Both the position numbers and the translations under genes were made by a program. From CALCKW01 sp033852095 (GTDB lineage: Bacteria; Pseudomonadota; Gammaproteobacteria; CALCKW01): DNA of 7,473 nt. Shown one piece after another: positions 1 to 6,171 of the stretch (within the stretch, counting starts at the first letter, position 1; each line of letters starts with the position of its first letter). The notes under the pieces are model-generated. The model was not told where the DNA came from, made no database searches, and was given only the letters and a program-made list of their open reading frames with translations. The stretch is taken from positions 1 to 7,473 of the forward strand of contig JAWSVD010000327.1 in NCBI GenBank assembly GCA_033852095.1. Direction: 5' to 3'.

Positions 1-101
1 ACGTGCCGGGTATTGTCATGTCGATTGTCATCGGCGGTATGTTGATCTCGGTGATCGCGGTGCCCATCTTGATCACTAAGTTTGCACAGCGGAGGGTTTG
101 A
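1..101 (+). CDS. C-terminal end of a membrane protein (probable transporter component), 5' truncated by the window
   Basis: An open frame enters from the left edge in frame 3 and stops at TGA 99-101, giving 32 residues that begin VPGIVMSIVIGG and end KFAQRRV. About 21 consecutive residues (roughly residues 4-24 of the fragment) are strongly hydrophobic, and a short basic tail follows, as expected for a last transmembrane helix with a cytoplasmic C-terminus. Its stop lies one base before the GTG start of the mutarotase gene, so the two are surely cotranscribed. In rhamnose operons the gene ahead of the mutarotase and kinase often encodes a sugar permease (for example rhaQ in Rhizobium), so a sugar transporter is the natural inference. 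The fragment is too short to assign to the ABC permease, MFS or another family, and I do not recognise it. Confidence 0.7.
   Translation, partial: VPGIVMSIVIGGMLISVIAVPILITKFAQRRV
91..96 (+). promoter_or_regulatory. Strong Shine-Dalgarno site (GGAGGG) fixing a GTG start
   Basis: GGAGGG lies six bases before the GTG at 103-105, inside the last codons of the upstream membrane protein gene. It decides the mutarotase start. The longer reading from TTG at 82 would place this site inside its own coding sequence and add seven residues that E. coli RhaM lacks. Confidence 0.8.
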
Positions 102-102
102 G

Positions 103-420
103 GTGGCTACGCAAGCGTTTGTCATGCAGCTCAAAGCGGGCCAAGAAGTTGAGTACCAGCGGCGGCACGATGAAATTTGGCCGGAACTCAGTGCGCTGTT
201 AAAACGCTACGGTGTGGCGGACTACAGCATTCATCTGCAGCCGCAGAGCTTGCAGCTGTTTGCGTTGATGCAGGTGCCCGATAACTTTGACGGCGAGGCC
301 TTGAAACAGGAGCAGGTGCTACAGCGCTGGTGGCAGAGCATGGCGCCACTGATGGAGACACTGCCCAGCAGCAATGAGCCGGTGGCACTGCCGCTGACAC
401 CGATGTTCTATCTGCCATGA
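103..420 (+). CDS. rhaM: L-rhamnose mutarotase (RhaM/RhaU family)
   Basis: This small cytoplasmic enzyme interconverts the alpha and beta anomers of L-rhamnose and so feeds the isomerase and kinase pathway. Read from GTG 103 it is 105 residues, against 104 for E. coli RhaM. It carries the family signatures AFVMQ (residues 5-9), EYQRRHDEIWPEL (17-29), a Tyr at 41, QRWW (74-77) and the C-terminal MFYLP. His22, Tyr41 and the Trp76-Trp77 pair fall at the positions of the active-site residues of E. coli RhaM. The strong GGAGGG site at 91-96 supports the GTG start. The gene begins one base after the upstream stop, and its own TGA (418-420) overlaps the kinase ATG (417-419) as ATGA, which indicates translational coupling. 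Related family members act on L-fucose, so the exact sugar is slightly open, but the RhaM match is strong. Confidence 0.92.
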   Translation: MATQAFVMQLKAGQEVEYQRRHDEIWPELSALLKRYGVADYSIHLQPQSLQLFALMQVPDNFDGEALKQEQVLQRWWQSMAPLMETLPSSNEPVALPLTPMFYLP

Positions 421-1859
421 GCGCTACTCAAGTTGCTGTGCTGCTGGACATAGGTAAATCCAATTTAAAGCTCAGTGTGATCGACCCTCATAGCAGAGAG
501 TTGTTGCAGGCCTACACCGCCCCGAACGTGGTCAAGCAAAACGGGCTTTACCCGCACGCGGACGTGGAAGGCATCTGGGGCTGGTACTGCCATCATGTCG
601 CCAAGGTGAGTGAGGATTACACGGTTCGTTACCTCAGTTGCACCACCCACGGTGCCACCGCTGTCTGTTTGCGCAAGGGGCAATTGGCACTGCCGGTACT
701 CGACTACGAGGCGGAACTCTACAGCACATATGACGAGCCCTACAGCGCGCTTAGGCCGCGCTTTGAGGAGAGCTACAGCCCCAACTTGCCCGGCACTGGG
801 CTCAACGCAGGGCGCCAGCTGTATTACCTGAGCCAGGCGCACCCAGAGCTGTTCTCCCATGTGGACACAGTGCTGATGTATGCCCAGTTCTGGGGCTGGC
901 GGCTGTCGGGTGTAGCCGTCAGCGAGCTTACGTCTCTCGGTTGCCACACCGATCTGTGGAACCCCGGCGACAGCCGTGTTTCATCACTGGTCGAACAACA
1001 GGGCTGGGCAGCGCTCATACCGCCCTTGAAAGCCGCTGGCGCGAGCCTTGGCTGTGTGCTTCCCGCACTGCAAAAGCAACTGGGGCTACCCGCCGACTGC
1101 GAAGTCATGAACGGCGTGCACGACAGCAACGCGTCCTTGGTGCCGTACCTGCTGCGCTCAGAGCAGCCTGCCACGGTGATATCAAGTGGCACCTGGGTCA
1201 TCATGGCGGCACTGCGGGGCAGCGTTGATCGTCTGACTGAAAAGCACGACATGCTGGCCAATGTGAACGCCTTTGGCGGCGTGGTGCCTAGCATTCGATT
1301 CATGGGCGGGCGCGAGTGGGAGGCGCTTGGCGGCGGTGCCGAGGCGAGCGTTGAGGATCTGCTGCGAGTGATGGAGCTAGGCGTGTTTGCGCTGCCAGCT
1401 TTTTCCGAGCACAGCGGGCCGTTTCGTGAACACAGGGGCCGCCTTATTGGTCCAGAGCAGCAGTTGGGCTCTGTGCAGCGCTCCGCGCTCGCGTCGCTGT
1501 ATTGCGCGCTGGTGAGCCACCACTGTCTGAACTTGCTCGGCAGTGTGGGAAATATTTACGTGGAGGGCCCCTTTGCACAGAACACACTGTACACCGCGGT
1601 GTTGCAGGCCCTGCGCCCCGAGCAGTCACTTGCTATCAGTGGCGACGGCACTGGCACTACCCAGGGGCTGCTTGCACTGATACAGGGTAACGCTCCAGAT
1701 TCGGGGCGAATTGAGCAAAGCCCGGGCATAGAAACAGTGTTTACAGACGCGCAGCTTGGTGTTGTGTTGATCTATTGCCGTCGATGGTTGCAGTTGCTCG
1801 ATGAGCACCGCAAGCCCCACGCAAGTGCAGGTCGTAGCGCAACACTGACTCTACTTTAA
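417..1859 (+). CDS. FGGY-family carbohydrate kinase, probable L-rhamnulokinase (RhaK-like)
   Basis: This 480-residue cytoplasmic kinase is predicted to phosphorylate a ketose, most likely L-rhamnulose, with ATP. The length fits the FGGY family (about 450-520). Visible landmarks are the N-terminal phosphate motif DIGKSNLKLSV (residues 11-21), TTHGAT (76-81), GCHTDLW (175-181), the catalytic-base motif GVHDSNAS (233-240, Asp236), the second-lobe phosphate motif SSGTWV (256-261), and an adenosine-site-like stretch GNIYVEGPFAQN (378-389). It starts inside the mutarotase stop (ATGA overlap), so the two proteins are made together. That context, matching the rhaU-rhaK order of rhizobial rhamnose operons, is the main basis for the substrate; sequence alone would also allow L-fuculose or xylulose kinase. 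No aldolase, isomerase or dehydrogenase gene follows, so this is the 3' end of the operon. Its TAA overlaps the stop codon of the convergent peptidase gene. Confidence 0.82.
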   Translation: MSATQVAVLLDIGKSNLKLSVIDPHSRELLQAYTAPNVVKQNGLYPHADVEGIWGWYCHHVAKVSEDYTVRYLSCTTHGATAVCLRKGQLALPVLDYEAELYSTYDEPYSALRPRFEESYSPNLPGTGLNAGRQLYYLSQAHPELFSHVDTVLMYAQFWGWRLSGVAVSELTSLGCHTDLWNPGDSRVSSLVEQQGWAALIPPLKAAGASLGCVLPALQKQLGLPADCEVMNGVHDSNASLVPYLLRSEQPATVISSGTWVIMAALRGSVDRLTEKHDMLANVNAFGGVVPSIRFMGGREWEALGGGAEASVEDLLRVMELGVFALPAFSEHSGPFREHRGRLIGPEQQLGSVQRSALASLYCALVSHHCLNLLGSVGNIYVEGPFAQNTLYTAVLQALRPEQSLAISGDGTGTTQGLLALIQGNAPDSGRIEQSPGIETVFTDAQLGVVLIYCRRWLQLLDEHRKPHASAGRSATLTLL

Positions 1860-3853
1860 GACGCTTTACGGAGAGCCGGATTTGTGGTTTTCTCCGCGCC
1901 CTTGGCAGAGAGCTTGCCATTGCTAACGAAAGGATCTTGTGTGTGGCTGATGGATAGTTCCGGTGGCGGGAAATCCAAGCGGGCACAGATCGCATCGATC
2001 AGCTGCCGCTCTTGGATCACTAACCCGCCGTCCGACTTGGCGGCATGGGCGAGCGCGTGCACCAGCTTTGCTTTGATCGACGCTGTGCCTCGGTCTATTT
2101 CATTCAACGCCGCACTGAAGGCGGTGAAATCATCAATGGAATCAGGCTGGAAGCGTAGATTTTCCGCGCCTAAATAGTCTGTAGCCGCTGCAAAGGCCTT
2201 TTTGGACGCTGCTTCACAGCTGTGGCCCTGGTATACAAAGTTCGATAAAACAACGGAGAATTGTGTCTCCAATTGTTGCCAACGCTTGTAGTGTGCTTTG
2301 CTAAAGAGGGCGGCCTTTGACGTTTCTGCCAAGCCTTGTTTGACCATCTGAAAAATGCACCACTCCCACATTTCGGTTTTTTGATCGCTCTGGATCACGA
2401 GCAGCAGGCATTTTAAATAGGCTTTGATCTGCTGTTCTGAGAGTTGTCGCAACGCAGGCATGCAGCGCTCAATGAGCTCAAACCATTGATCGCGTGGCAG
2501 TTCGGTGCCCGATGAAATTTGACGGCTAACCGAACTGCGAAGACCCGGCAATAGGGATTCGTCAATGACCGCCAATTGCCTTTGCTGCTCGTCGTGTTCA
2601 TCGGAAAGTAGCAGTTGTAGCACGCTCGCTGCTGCGTCGAGTGGCTCCTGTTGTCGCAGCGCGGTTTGAGAAGCAAGGTGAACCTGCGGGGTGATCATGG
2701 CGTCATGCCGTGCCATAGTTGGCGTGACAGTGTTCATGGTGGCGGCCATGACGCCCATTGCTTGCATGGGATCCATCCGCTGTGGTGCCGGCGAGGGAGC
2801 GGAGTCGGGCGCTGTTTTTAGCGCCACTGGCTTTCCATCCCAACGGGGATCGAGTTTGCGAATTCTCTCTTCCAGTGGCGGGTGTGTGGCCTGGAATTTC
2901 GCCAATTTTGCTAAAGGTGAAACAAAGAATAGATGAGAGAGGTGGGGCCCGTTTGAATTATCCACCTGACCGCAGTATTGATGCGCGGCAACTATTTTTA
3001 GTGCCTCTGCCAAGCCGTCTGGGTTGCGTGTGAATTGCACTGCAGAGGCATCGGCCAGATACTCTCGCTGCCGGCTGACAGCACTGCGCATCAATTCACC
3101 GAAAAAATAACCCAGTCTTCCTATCAGATACAGGCAGCCAGCGGCCAGGTGGATTATCGAGGATCCCCTGCTCTGGTTTCGCCACGACGACCGCGAACAG
3201 GAACTGCCGGTGCTTTCGAAAAGCAGCACACCGGGCAGCGCGATGCATTCGATGCCGTATAGCAGTGCCGCAAGTACGCTGTTGAGCCGCATGTCCTCAT
3301 TGAGAATATGGCTGAATTCATGTGCCACGACGCCTTGCAGTTGATCGCGGCTGAGCTCATCTAGGGCGCCTTGTGAGACAGCCACGACAGCATCAGTGGT
3401 GGAGTTTCCCGCGGCAAAAGCATTGATTCCTGCCTCATCTTTGAGTATAAAAACACGGGGCGGGACAATGCGCGATGCGAGGGACATTTCTTCCACCACG
3501 TTCATCAGCAACCGCAACAGCGGCTCCTGAGTGTTACTGAGCACGGGCGTTCCGCCGAGCGCTGCCGCCACAAACGCGCCTCCACGGCGAAGCTGAAACC
3601 ACTTTAAGCAACTCGCTGCCAGCACAAATAGCAATACCGACCCACAACTGTTCACCAGAATTGTTGGCGAGATGAGCAGGAATTGACTGATTGATAGACC
3701 GATTGAAAACTGGGTATAACCAAGGAACATGGAATAGGTGACGCTCAGCACCAGGGCCGCGGAAAGCATGATCGACAACACAGCCAAACTGAACAGGGCC
3801 AACAAATAGCTCGTCTGCCTGCGTGCGTTCTCCTGCCCTTTGATAAATTGCAT
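1856..3853 (-). CDS. Membrane M48 family zinc metallopeptidase with long C-terminal extension
   Basis: This 665-residue protein is a Ste24/HtpX-type endopeptidase of the inner membrane. Two hydrophobic segments lie near the N-terminus (about residues 15-45 and 53-85) and two more follow the active site (about 196-213 and 233-255). The zinc motif is HEFSH at residues 178-182, with Glu179 as catalytic base. The likely third ligand is Glu264 in REYLADASAVQF (263-274). THPPLEERI (323-331) closes the peptidase domain, as is usual in the family. A Ser-rich loop (214-232) follows the third hydrophobic segment. After the catalytic domain come a Pro/Ala then Met-rich linker (343-390) and about 270 mostly helical residues, ending in a TerB-like-looking stretch (591-632) and a basic tail. 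Plain HtpX is under 300 residues, so more than half the protein is extra. It lies 95 bases after lemA on the same strand, a recurring LemA-M48 pairing. GGA at 3864-3862, eight bases before ATG, supports the start. The role is probably membrane or envelope proteolysis; the substrate is unknown. Confidence 0.88.
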   Translation of the reverse strand: MQFIKGQENARRQTSYLLALFSLAVLSIMLSAALVLSVTYSMFLGYTQFSIGLSISQFLLISPTILVNSCGSVLLFVLAASCLKWFQLRRGGAFVAAALGGTPVLSNTQEPLLRLLMNVVEEMSLASRIVPPRVFILKDEAGINAFAAGNSTTDAVVAVSQGALDELSRDQLQGVVAHEFSHILNEDMRLNSVLAALLYGIECIALPGVLLFESTGSSCSRSSWRNQSRGSSIIHLAAGCLYLIGRLGYFFGELMRSAVSRQREYLADASAVQFTRNPDGLAEALKIVAAHQYCGQVDNSNGPHLSHLFFVSPLAKLAKFQATHPPLEERIRKLDPRWDGKPVALKTAPDSAPSPAPQRMDPMQAMGVMAATMNTVTPTMARHDAMITPQVHLASQTALRQQEPLDAAASVLQLLLSDEHDEQQRQLAVIDESLLPGLRSSVSRQISSGTELPRDQWFELIERCMPALRQLSEQQIKAYLKCLLLVIQSDQKTEMWEWCIFQMVKQGLAETSKAALFSKAHYKRWQQLETQFSVVLSNFVYQGHSCEAASKKAFAAATDYLGAENLRFQPDSIDDFTAFSAALNEIDRGTASIKAKLVHALAHAAKSDGGLVIQERQLIDAICARLDFPPPELSISHTQDPFVSNGKLSAKGAEKTTNPALRKAS

Positions 3854-3948
3854 AGATTCAATCCGTTCGATTCACTTGGTGCCCGTAACCCATGCAGCTA
3901 CGCTGAAGAGCGATTTATGGAGAGCTATCTCTTGCTGAGGACAGCTGC

Positions 3949-4542
3949 CTAAAATTCCACTTCAGGCATTTCTTGTAACTGTTCGCTGTTTTCAAATTCG
4001 AGCAATTCAGCGTCCCGGGGATGACCGAATTTAGCGGCGAAAAATACAGGTGGAAAGCTAGCGCGGTAGTCATTGAAGGATGTCACGGCGTCGTTGAAGG
4101 CTTGGCGGGCAAACGATACGCGGTTTTCTGTGCTGGCCAGTTCTTCACTGAGCTGCATCATGTTTTGGTTCGCCTTCAAATCAGGGTAGGCTTCCATCAC
4201 CATGCTCATTCGCCCCAATGCACCTGAGAGTGCGCCTTCCGCACCAGCAAGTTGAGCCATGCCGCCAGGCGCATCGGGAGCGGCTCCAACAGCTTTCAAG
4301 GATTGTTGTGCAGCGTTTCGGGCCTGAATTACCTGTTGCAGCGTTTCTTGTTCATGCGACATATAAGCCTTGGCTGTTTTTACCAGCGTCGGGATCAGGT
4401 CGTAACGCCGTTTTAACTGGACTTCTATCTGCGAAAAAGCGTTTGTATGCTGGTTGCGCAAGCTGATCAATCGGTTGTATATCGAAATCACATAAGCGAT
4501 GGCGGCGCCAACAAGGGCCAGCAGAACAAGTGCAGTAGACAT
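3949..4542 (-). CDS. lemA: LemA family membrane-anchored protein
   Basis: This 197-residue protein has one N-terminal membrane segment (about residues 3-20) and a long helical-bundle domain, as in the LemA family. Family hallmarks are YNRLISLRN (22-30), NAFSQIEVQLKRRYDLIPTLV (35-55), then in the second half EAYPDLKANQNMMQL, EELASTENRVSFARQAFND and the FNxYRxxFP motif, with an acidic C-terminus. The ATG at 4542 is preferred. It has a purine-rich AGAGAG stretch just upstream and puts the membrane segment at the very N-terminus, whereas the longer reading from TTG at 4587 adds 15 residues without support. LemA proteins are often encoded beside M48 peptidases, as here, but their biochemical function is not well established. 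Acting as a partner or scaffold for the peptidase is an inference from that linkage. It is probably the first gene of a two-gene operon with its promoter in 4543-5039. Confidence 0.93.
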   Translation of the reverse strand: MSTALVLLALVGAAIAYVISIYNRLISLRNQHTNAFSQIEVQLKRRYDLIPTLVKTAKAYMSHEQETLQQVIQARNAAQQSLKAVGAAPDAPGGMAQLAGAEGALSGALGRMSMVMEAYPDLKANQNMMQLSEELASTENRVSFARQAFNDAVTSFNDYRASFPPVFFAAKFGHPRDAELLEFENSEQLQEMPEVEF

Positions 4543-4658
4543 GGAAATCTCTCTAAGTAGATAAATGTGTCCGCACAAGGTGCCCAAATCTAGGACCCAG
4601 TCTGTTCACGGACAGTGATTCTTGAATTATTCACAAGACACCTACTTAGTCGGCAAAC

Positions 4659-4678
4659 AATGCTCCACATTGAGCATT
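4659..4678. promoter_or_regulatory. Inverted repeat upstream of lemA, possible operator
   Basis: AATGCTC (4659-4665) and GAGCATT (4672-4678) are perfect 7-base inverted arms around a 6-base spacer, CACATT. The dyad lies about 117 bases before the lemA ATG, within the expected promoter region. An arm of seven with a short fixed spacer is the usual form of a site for a dimeric regulator, but it could equally fold as a small RNA hairpin. I cannot name a regulator. No second copy is seen elsewhere in the window. Confidence 0.3.
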
Positions 4679-5002
4679 ACTCGCCACAACTGCTTTTAAT
4701 TGATCAGTTTTTTTCTATATTTGACAGTGAGACAGCTGTGCGTGACTTAAGGCTCAACGCCGTGAGTAGAGAAAAGTCGATTTTAGCTGACATCGGTGCT
4801 GAGCAGCGTGTGCGGATCACGGTGGCTCAGGAGGCTCGCTCTATGTTGCATTGCAACTAGGCGAACTAGAAAGCAGTTTGGAGTCTATCCAATGTTGGCA
4901 CTACAAAGGCGTATGCACTTGTAGCAAAATTCAGTTCAGCTGCTACTTATCGTCACACTGAATCGAGTTGAGCACTATGTTGAATTGAGCTGTTCGAGTC
5001 GA

Positions 5003-5022
5003 TGGCGGCCAGCTGACCGCCA
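5003..5022 (-). terminator. Hairpin just after yceI, weak candidate terminator
   Basis: TGGCGG (5003-5008) pairs with CCGCCA (5017-5022), with the self-complementary CAGCTG in the loop. It begins 18 bases after the yceI stop on the - strand, the right place for an operon terminator. However, the transcript after the stem reads TCGACTCG and so lacks the U-run of an intrinsic terminator. A Rho-dependent end or a stabilising 3' stem is as likely. Confidence 0.25.
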
Positions 5023-5039
5023 ACGAGCCTTTGAGCGTA

Positions 5040-5603
5040 TTACTTGCGCTGCACGCCTTCCACAGACAGTAGCATTTCGACATCGCTAACAACTGGGCTG
5101 TCAATGCCGAAATCGCTTGCGGCGAAAGTCACCGATCCTTCAAAGCCTGCACGGTAGCCGCCCCAAGGATCTTTGCCTTCGCCAATGCTTGCGACGTCCA
5201 AAACGACAGATTTTGTTACGCCCTTCAAGGTCAGGTCACCGGTGAGTGCCGCTGTGCCGTCGCCATTGTCTGCGTAGTTGGTGCTGACGAAAGTGGCTTC
5301 GGGGAATTCCTTCACGTCGAGGAAATCACCGCTGCGCAAGTGCTTGTCACGCTCTGCGTGGTTTGAATCCAGGCTGGAGGTGTCGATGGTCACTTCAACT
5401 TTCGAGTCATTGGGTGTTTCGGCGTCAAAGCTGAAAGTGCCTTCGAAATCGTTGAAACGGCCATTGAGCCAGCTGTAGCCCAAGTGCTTGGCGCGAAACT
5501 GAATGGCGGCGTGCATGCCCTGTGTGTCGATGACGTAGTCCGCTGCTTGTGCTGTGCCAGCCATGACCAAGCCAACGAGCGATGCTGCCAATAGTTTTTT
5601 CAT
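5040..5603 (-). CDS. yceI: YceI family periplasmic protein (lipocalin-like, polyisoprenoid-binding fold)
   Basis: This is a secreted 187-residue protein. A signal peptide MKKLLAASLVGLVMAGTAQA is followed by the mature start ADYVID, with cleavage after AQA. Features shared with E. coli YceI are HLGYSWLNGRFNDFEGTF, the SNHAERDKHLRSGDFLDV stretch, FPEATF, TGDLTLKGVTK, DPWGGYRAGFEG and the C-terminal SVEGVQRK (E. coli ends VEGVQQK). E. coli YceI is 191 residues. The family forms a lipocalin-like beta barrel that binds isoprenoid lipids such as the ubiquinone tail. The ATG at 5603 is preferred over the one at 5609: AGGA at 5615-5612 is eight bases from the former and only two from the latter, and E. 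coli YceI also starts MKK. The 5609 ATG would overlap the cytochrome stop as ATGA. The gene directly follows the cytochrome b561 gene, as yceI follows yceJ in E. coli, and is last in the operon. Confidence 0.95.
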   Translation of the reverse strand: MKKLLAASLVGLVMAGTAQAADYVIDTQGMHAAIQFRAKHLGYSWLNGRFNDFEGTFSFDAETPNDSKVEVTIDTSSLDSNHAERDKHLRSGDFLDVKEFPEATFVSTNYADNGDGTAALTGDLTLKGVTKSVVLDVASIGEGKDPWGGYRAGFEGSVTFAASDFGIDSPVVSDVEMLLSVEGVQRK

Positions 5604-5605
5604 TT

Positions 5606-6158
5606 TCATTTTCCTTTGAGTCCCAACATGCGTGTGAGAGTTTTATCTTTCTTGAAGAAGTGGTGGTAGAGCGCCGCTGCCGCGTGCAGTGCGACAAGGG
5701 CTATAAAAACAGTGCCGAACAGTTCATGCAGNNGCGAAATCACCGCGCTCCGCGCTGTCGGCCAACAGGGCAGGTAGCTCGGCAAAGCCAAAGACATCGA
5801 TGCCCGCACCTTTGGCGGTGGAGATAAGATAGCCGCTGATGATCAAACACGCTGTTAAACCGTACAAAGCCAAGTGCGCGAGCACGGCCGAGAGATGGCT
5901 GAGACGCGGTGTTGCCGGATCAGCTGGCCCGGGCCGCGTGTGGCTGAAGTTCCAGATAACCCGGAGCAACATCAATGCGGCGATGGTGATGCCCGCGGAC
6001 TTATGCCAGCCGGGCAGCGTGTGGTAGAGCGTGTCGTAATAGCCGAGATCGACCATGTAATCGCCGGAGAAATACATGCCGATCAAGGCGATGCCCAGCA
6101 CCCAGTGCAGGCTGATACTCAGCCAGCCGTAGCGGGTGCTCGTGTTTTTCATGCTCAT
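5606..6158 (-). CDS. Cytochrome b561 family membrane protein (frame interrupted by NN at 5732-5733)
   Basis: This is a four-helix inner-membrane di-heme b-type cytochrome of the CybB/YceJ type, which passes electrons from quinol or another donor within the membrane. Helix 1 carries His18 (YGWLSISLHW), helix 2 begins with His52 in GWHKSAG, helix 3 carries His95 (AHLALYG), and helix 4 carries the His of LHELFG. These are the four expected heme ligands. The C-terminus ends YHHFFKKDKTLTRMLGLKGK, typical of the family. Reading stays in one frame to DFA (residue 142) and resumes in another frame at LHELFG, right at the two undetermined bases. The span is 553 bases, one too many or two too few for an intact frame; the corrected protein would be about 183-184 residues or slightly more. 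An unresolved sequencing gap is the likeliest cause. The start at 6158 is chosen because GAGA lies about eight bases upstream; ATG 6152 is possible. It begins 13 bases after the azoreductase stop, and its own stop lies just before yceI. Confidence 0.88.
5612..5617 (-). promoter_or_regulatory. Ribosome binding site of yceI
   Basis: On the - strand AAAGGA lies in the last codons of the cytochrome gene. It is eight bases from the ATG at 5603 but two from the ATG at 5609, so it selects the shorter reading, MKKLLAAS. Confidence 0.6.
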
Positions 6159-6171
6159 CGTTAAATCTCTA

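Larger units (their letters stand above)
4543..5039. other. Intergenic region between two - strand operons; no convincing gene
   Basis: These 497 bases separate the end of the yceI operon from the start of lemA, both on the - strand, so they should contain the terminator of one and the promoter of the other. I see four small dyads: AATGCTC-N6-GAGCATT (4659-4678), GTTGCA-T-TGCAAC (4845-4857), GTAGCA-N14-TGCTAC (4921-4946) and TGGCGG-N8-CCGCCA (5003-5022). A near direct repeat GCAACTAG / GCGAACTAG lies at 4853-4869. No hairpin is followed by a clear U-run on the - strand, and no strong -35/-10 pair stands out for lemA. A + strand frame (4615-4860, GTG start; first ATG 4660) is open for up to 81 codons, but it has no good ribosome binding site and resembles nothing I know. 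The stretch is richer in A+T than the flanking genes in places, notably 4685-4725. Confidence 0.6.

Noticed and set aside
82..102. Longer mutarotase reading from TTG at 82
   Set aside because: It would overlap the upstream gene and swallow its own GGAGGG ribosome binding site. GTG 103 gives the family length and places His22 and Tyr41 as in E. coli RhaM.
465..1303. Long antisense frames (about 160 codons each) opposite the kinase gene
   Set aside because: The + strand kinase has all family motifs over the same bases. The antisense products are Arg/Pro/Ser-rich, resemble no known protein and lack ribosome binding sites; they are shadows of a GC-rich gene.
1869..1896. CGGAGA/TCTCCG stem as a terminator for the kinase operon
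   Set aside because: The stem is only six pairs with a 16-base loop, it lies inside the peptidase coding sequence, and no U-run follows on either strand.
4543..4587. Longer LemA reading from TTG at 4587
   Set aside because: The ATG at 4542 puts the membrane anchor at the N-terminus, as is usual for LemA. The extra 15 residues have no support.
4620..4660. Possible lemA promoter on the - strand (TTGCCG ... AATAAT)
   Set aside because: The -35-like element matches only 4 of 6 and the spacing to AATAAT is about 19, so it is too weak to list as a promoter.
4921..4946. GTAGCA-N14-TGCTAC hairpin as terminator or small RNA
   Set aside because: It is a short stem with a long loop and no U-run on the - strand, and nothing marks a transcript boundary.
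5425..5697. Overlapping - strand frame of about 90 codons across the cytochrome-yceI junction
   Set aside because: It is out of frame with two clear family proteins and its product is His/Arg/Ser-rich with no motif.
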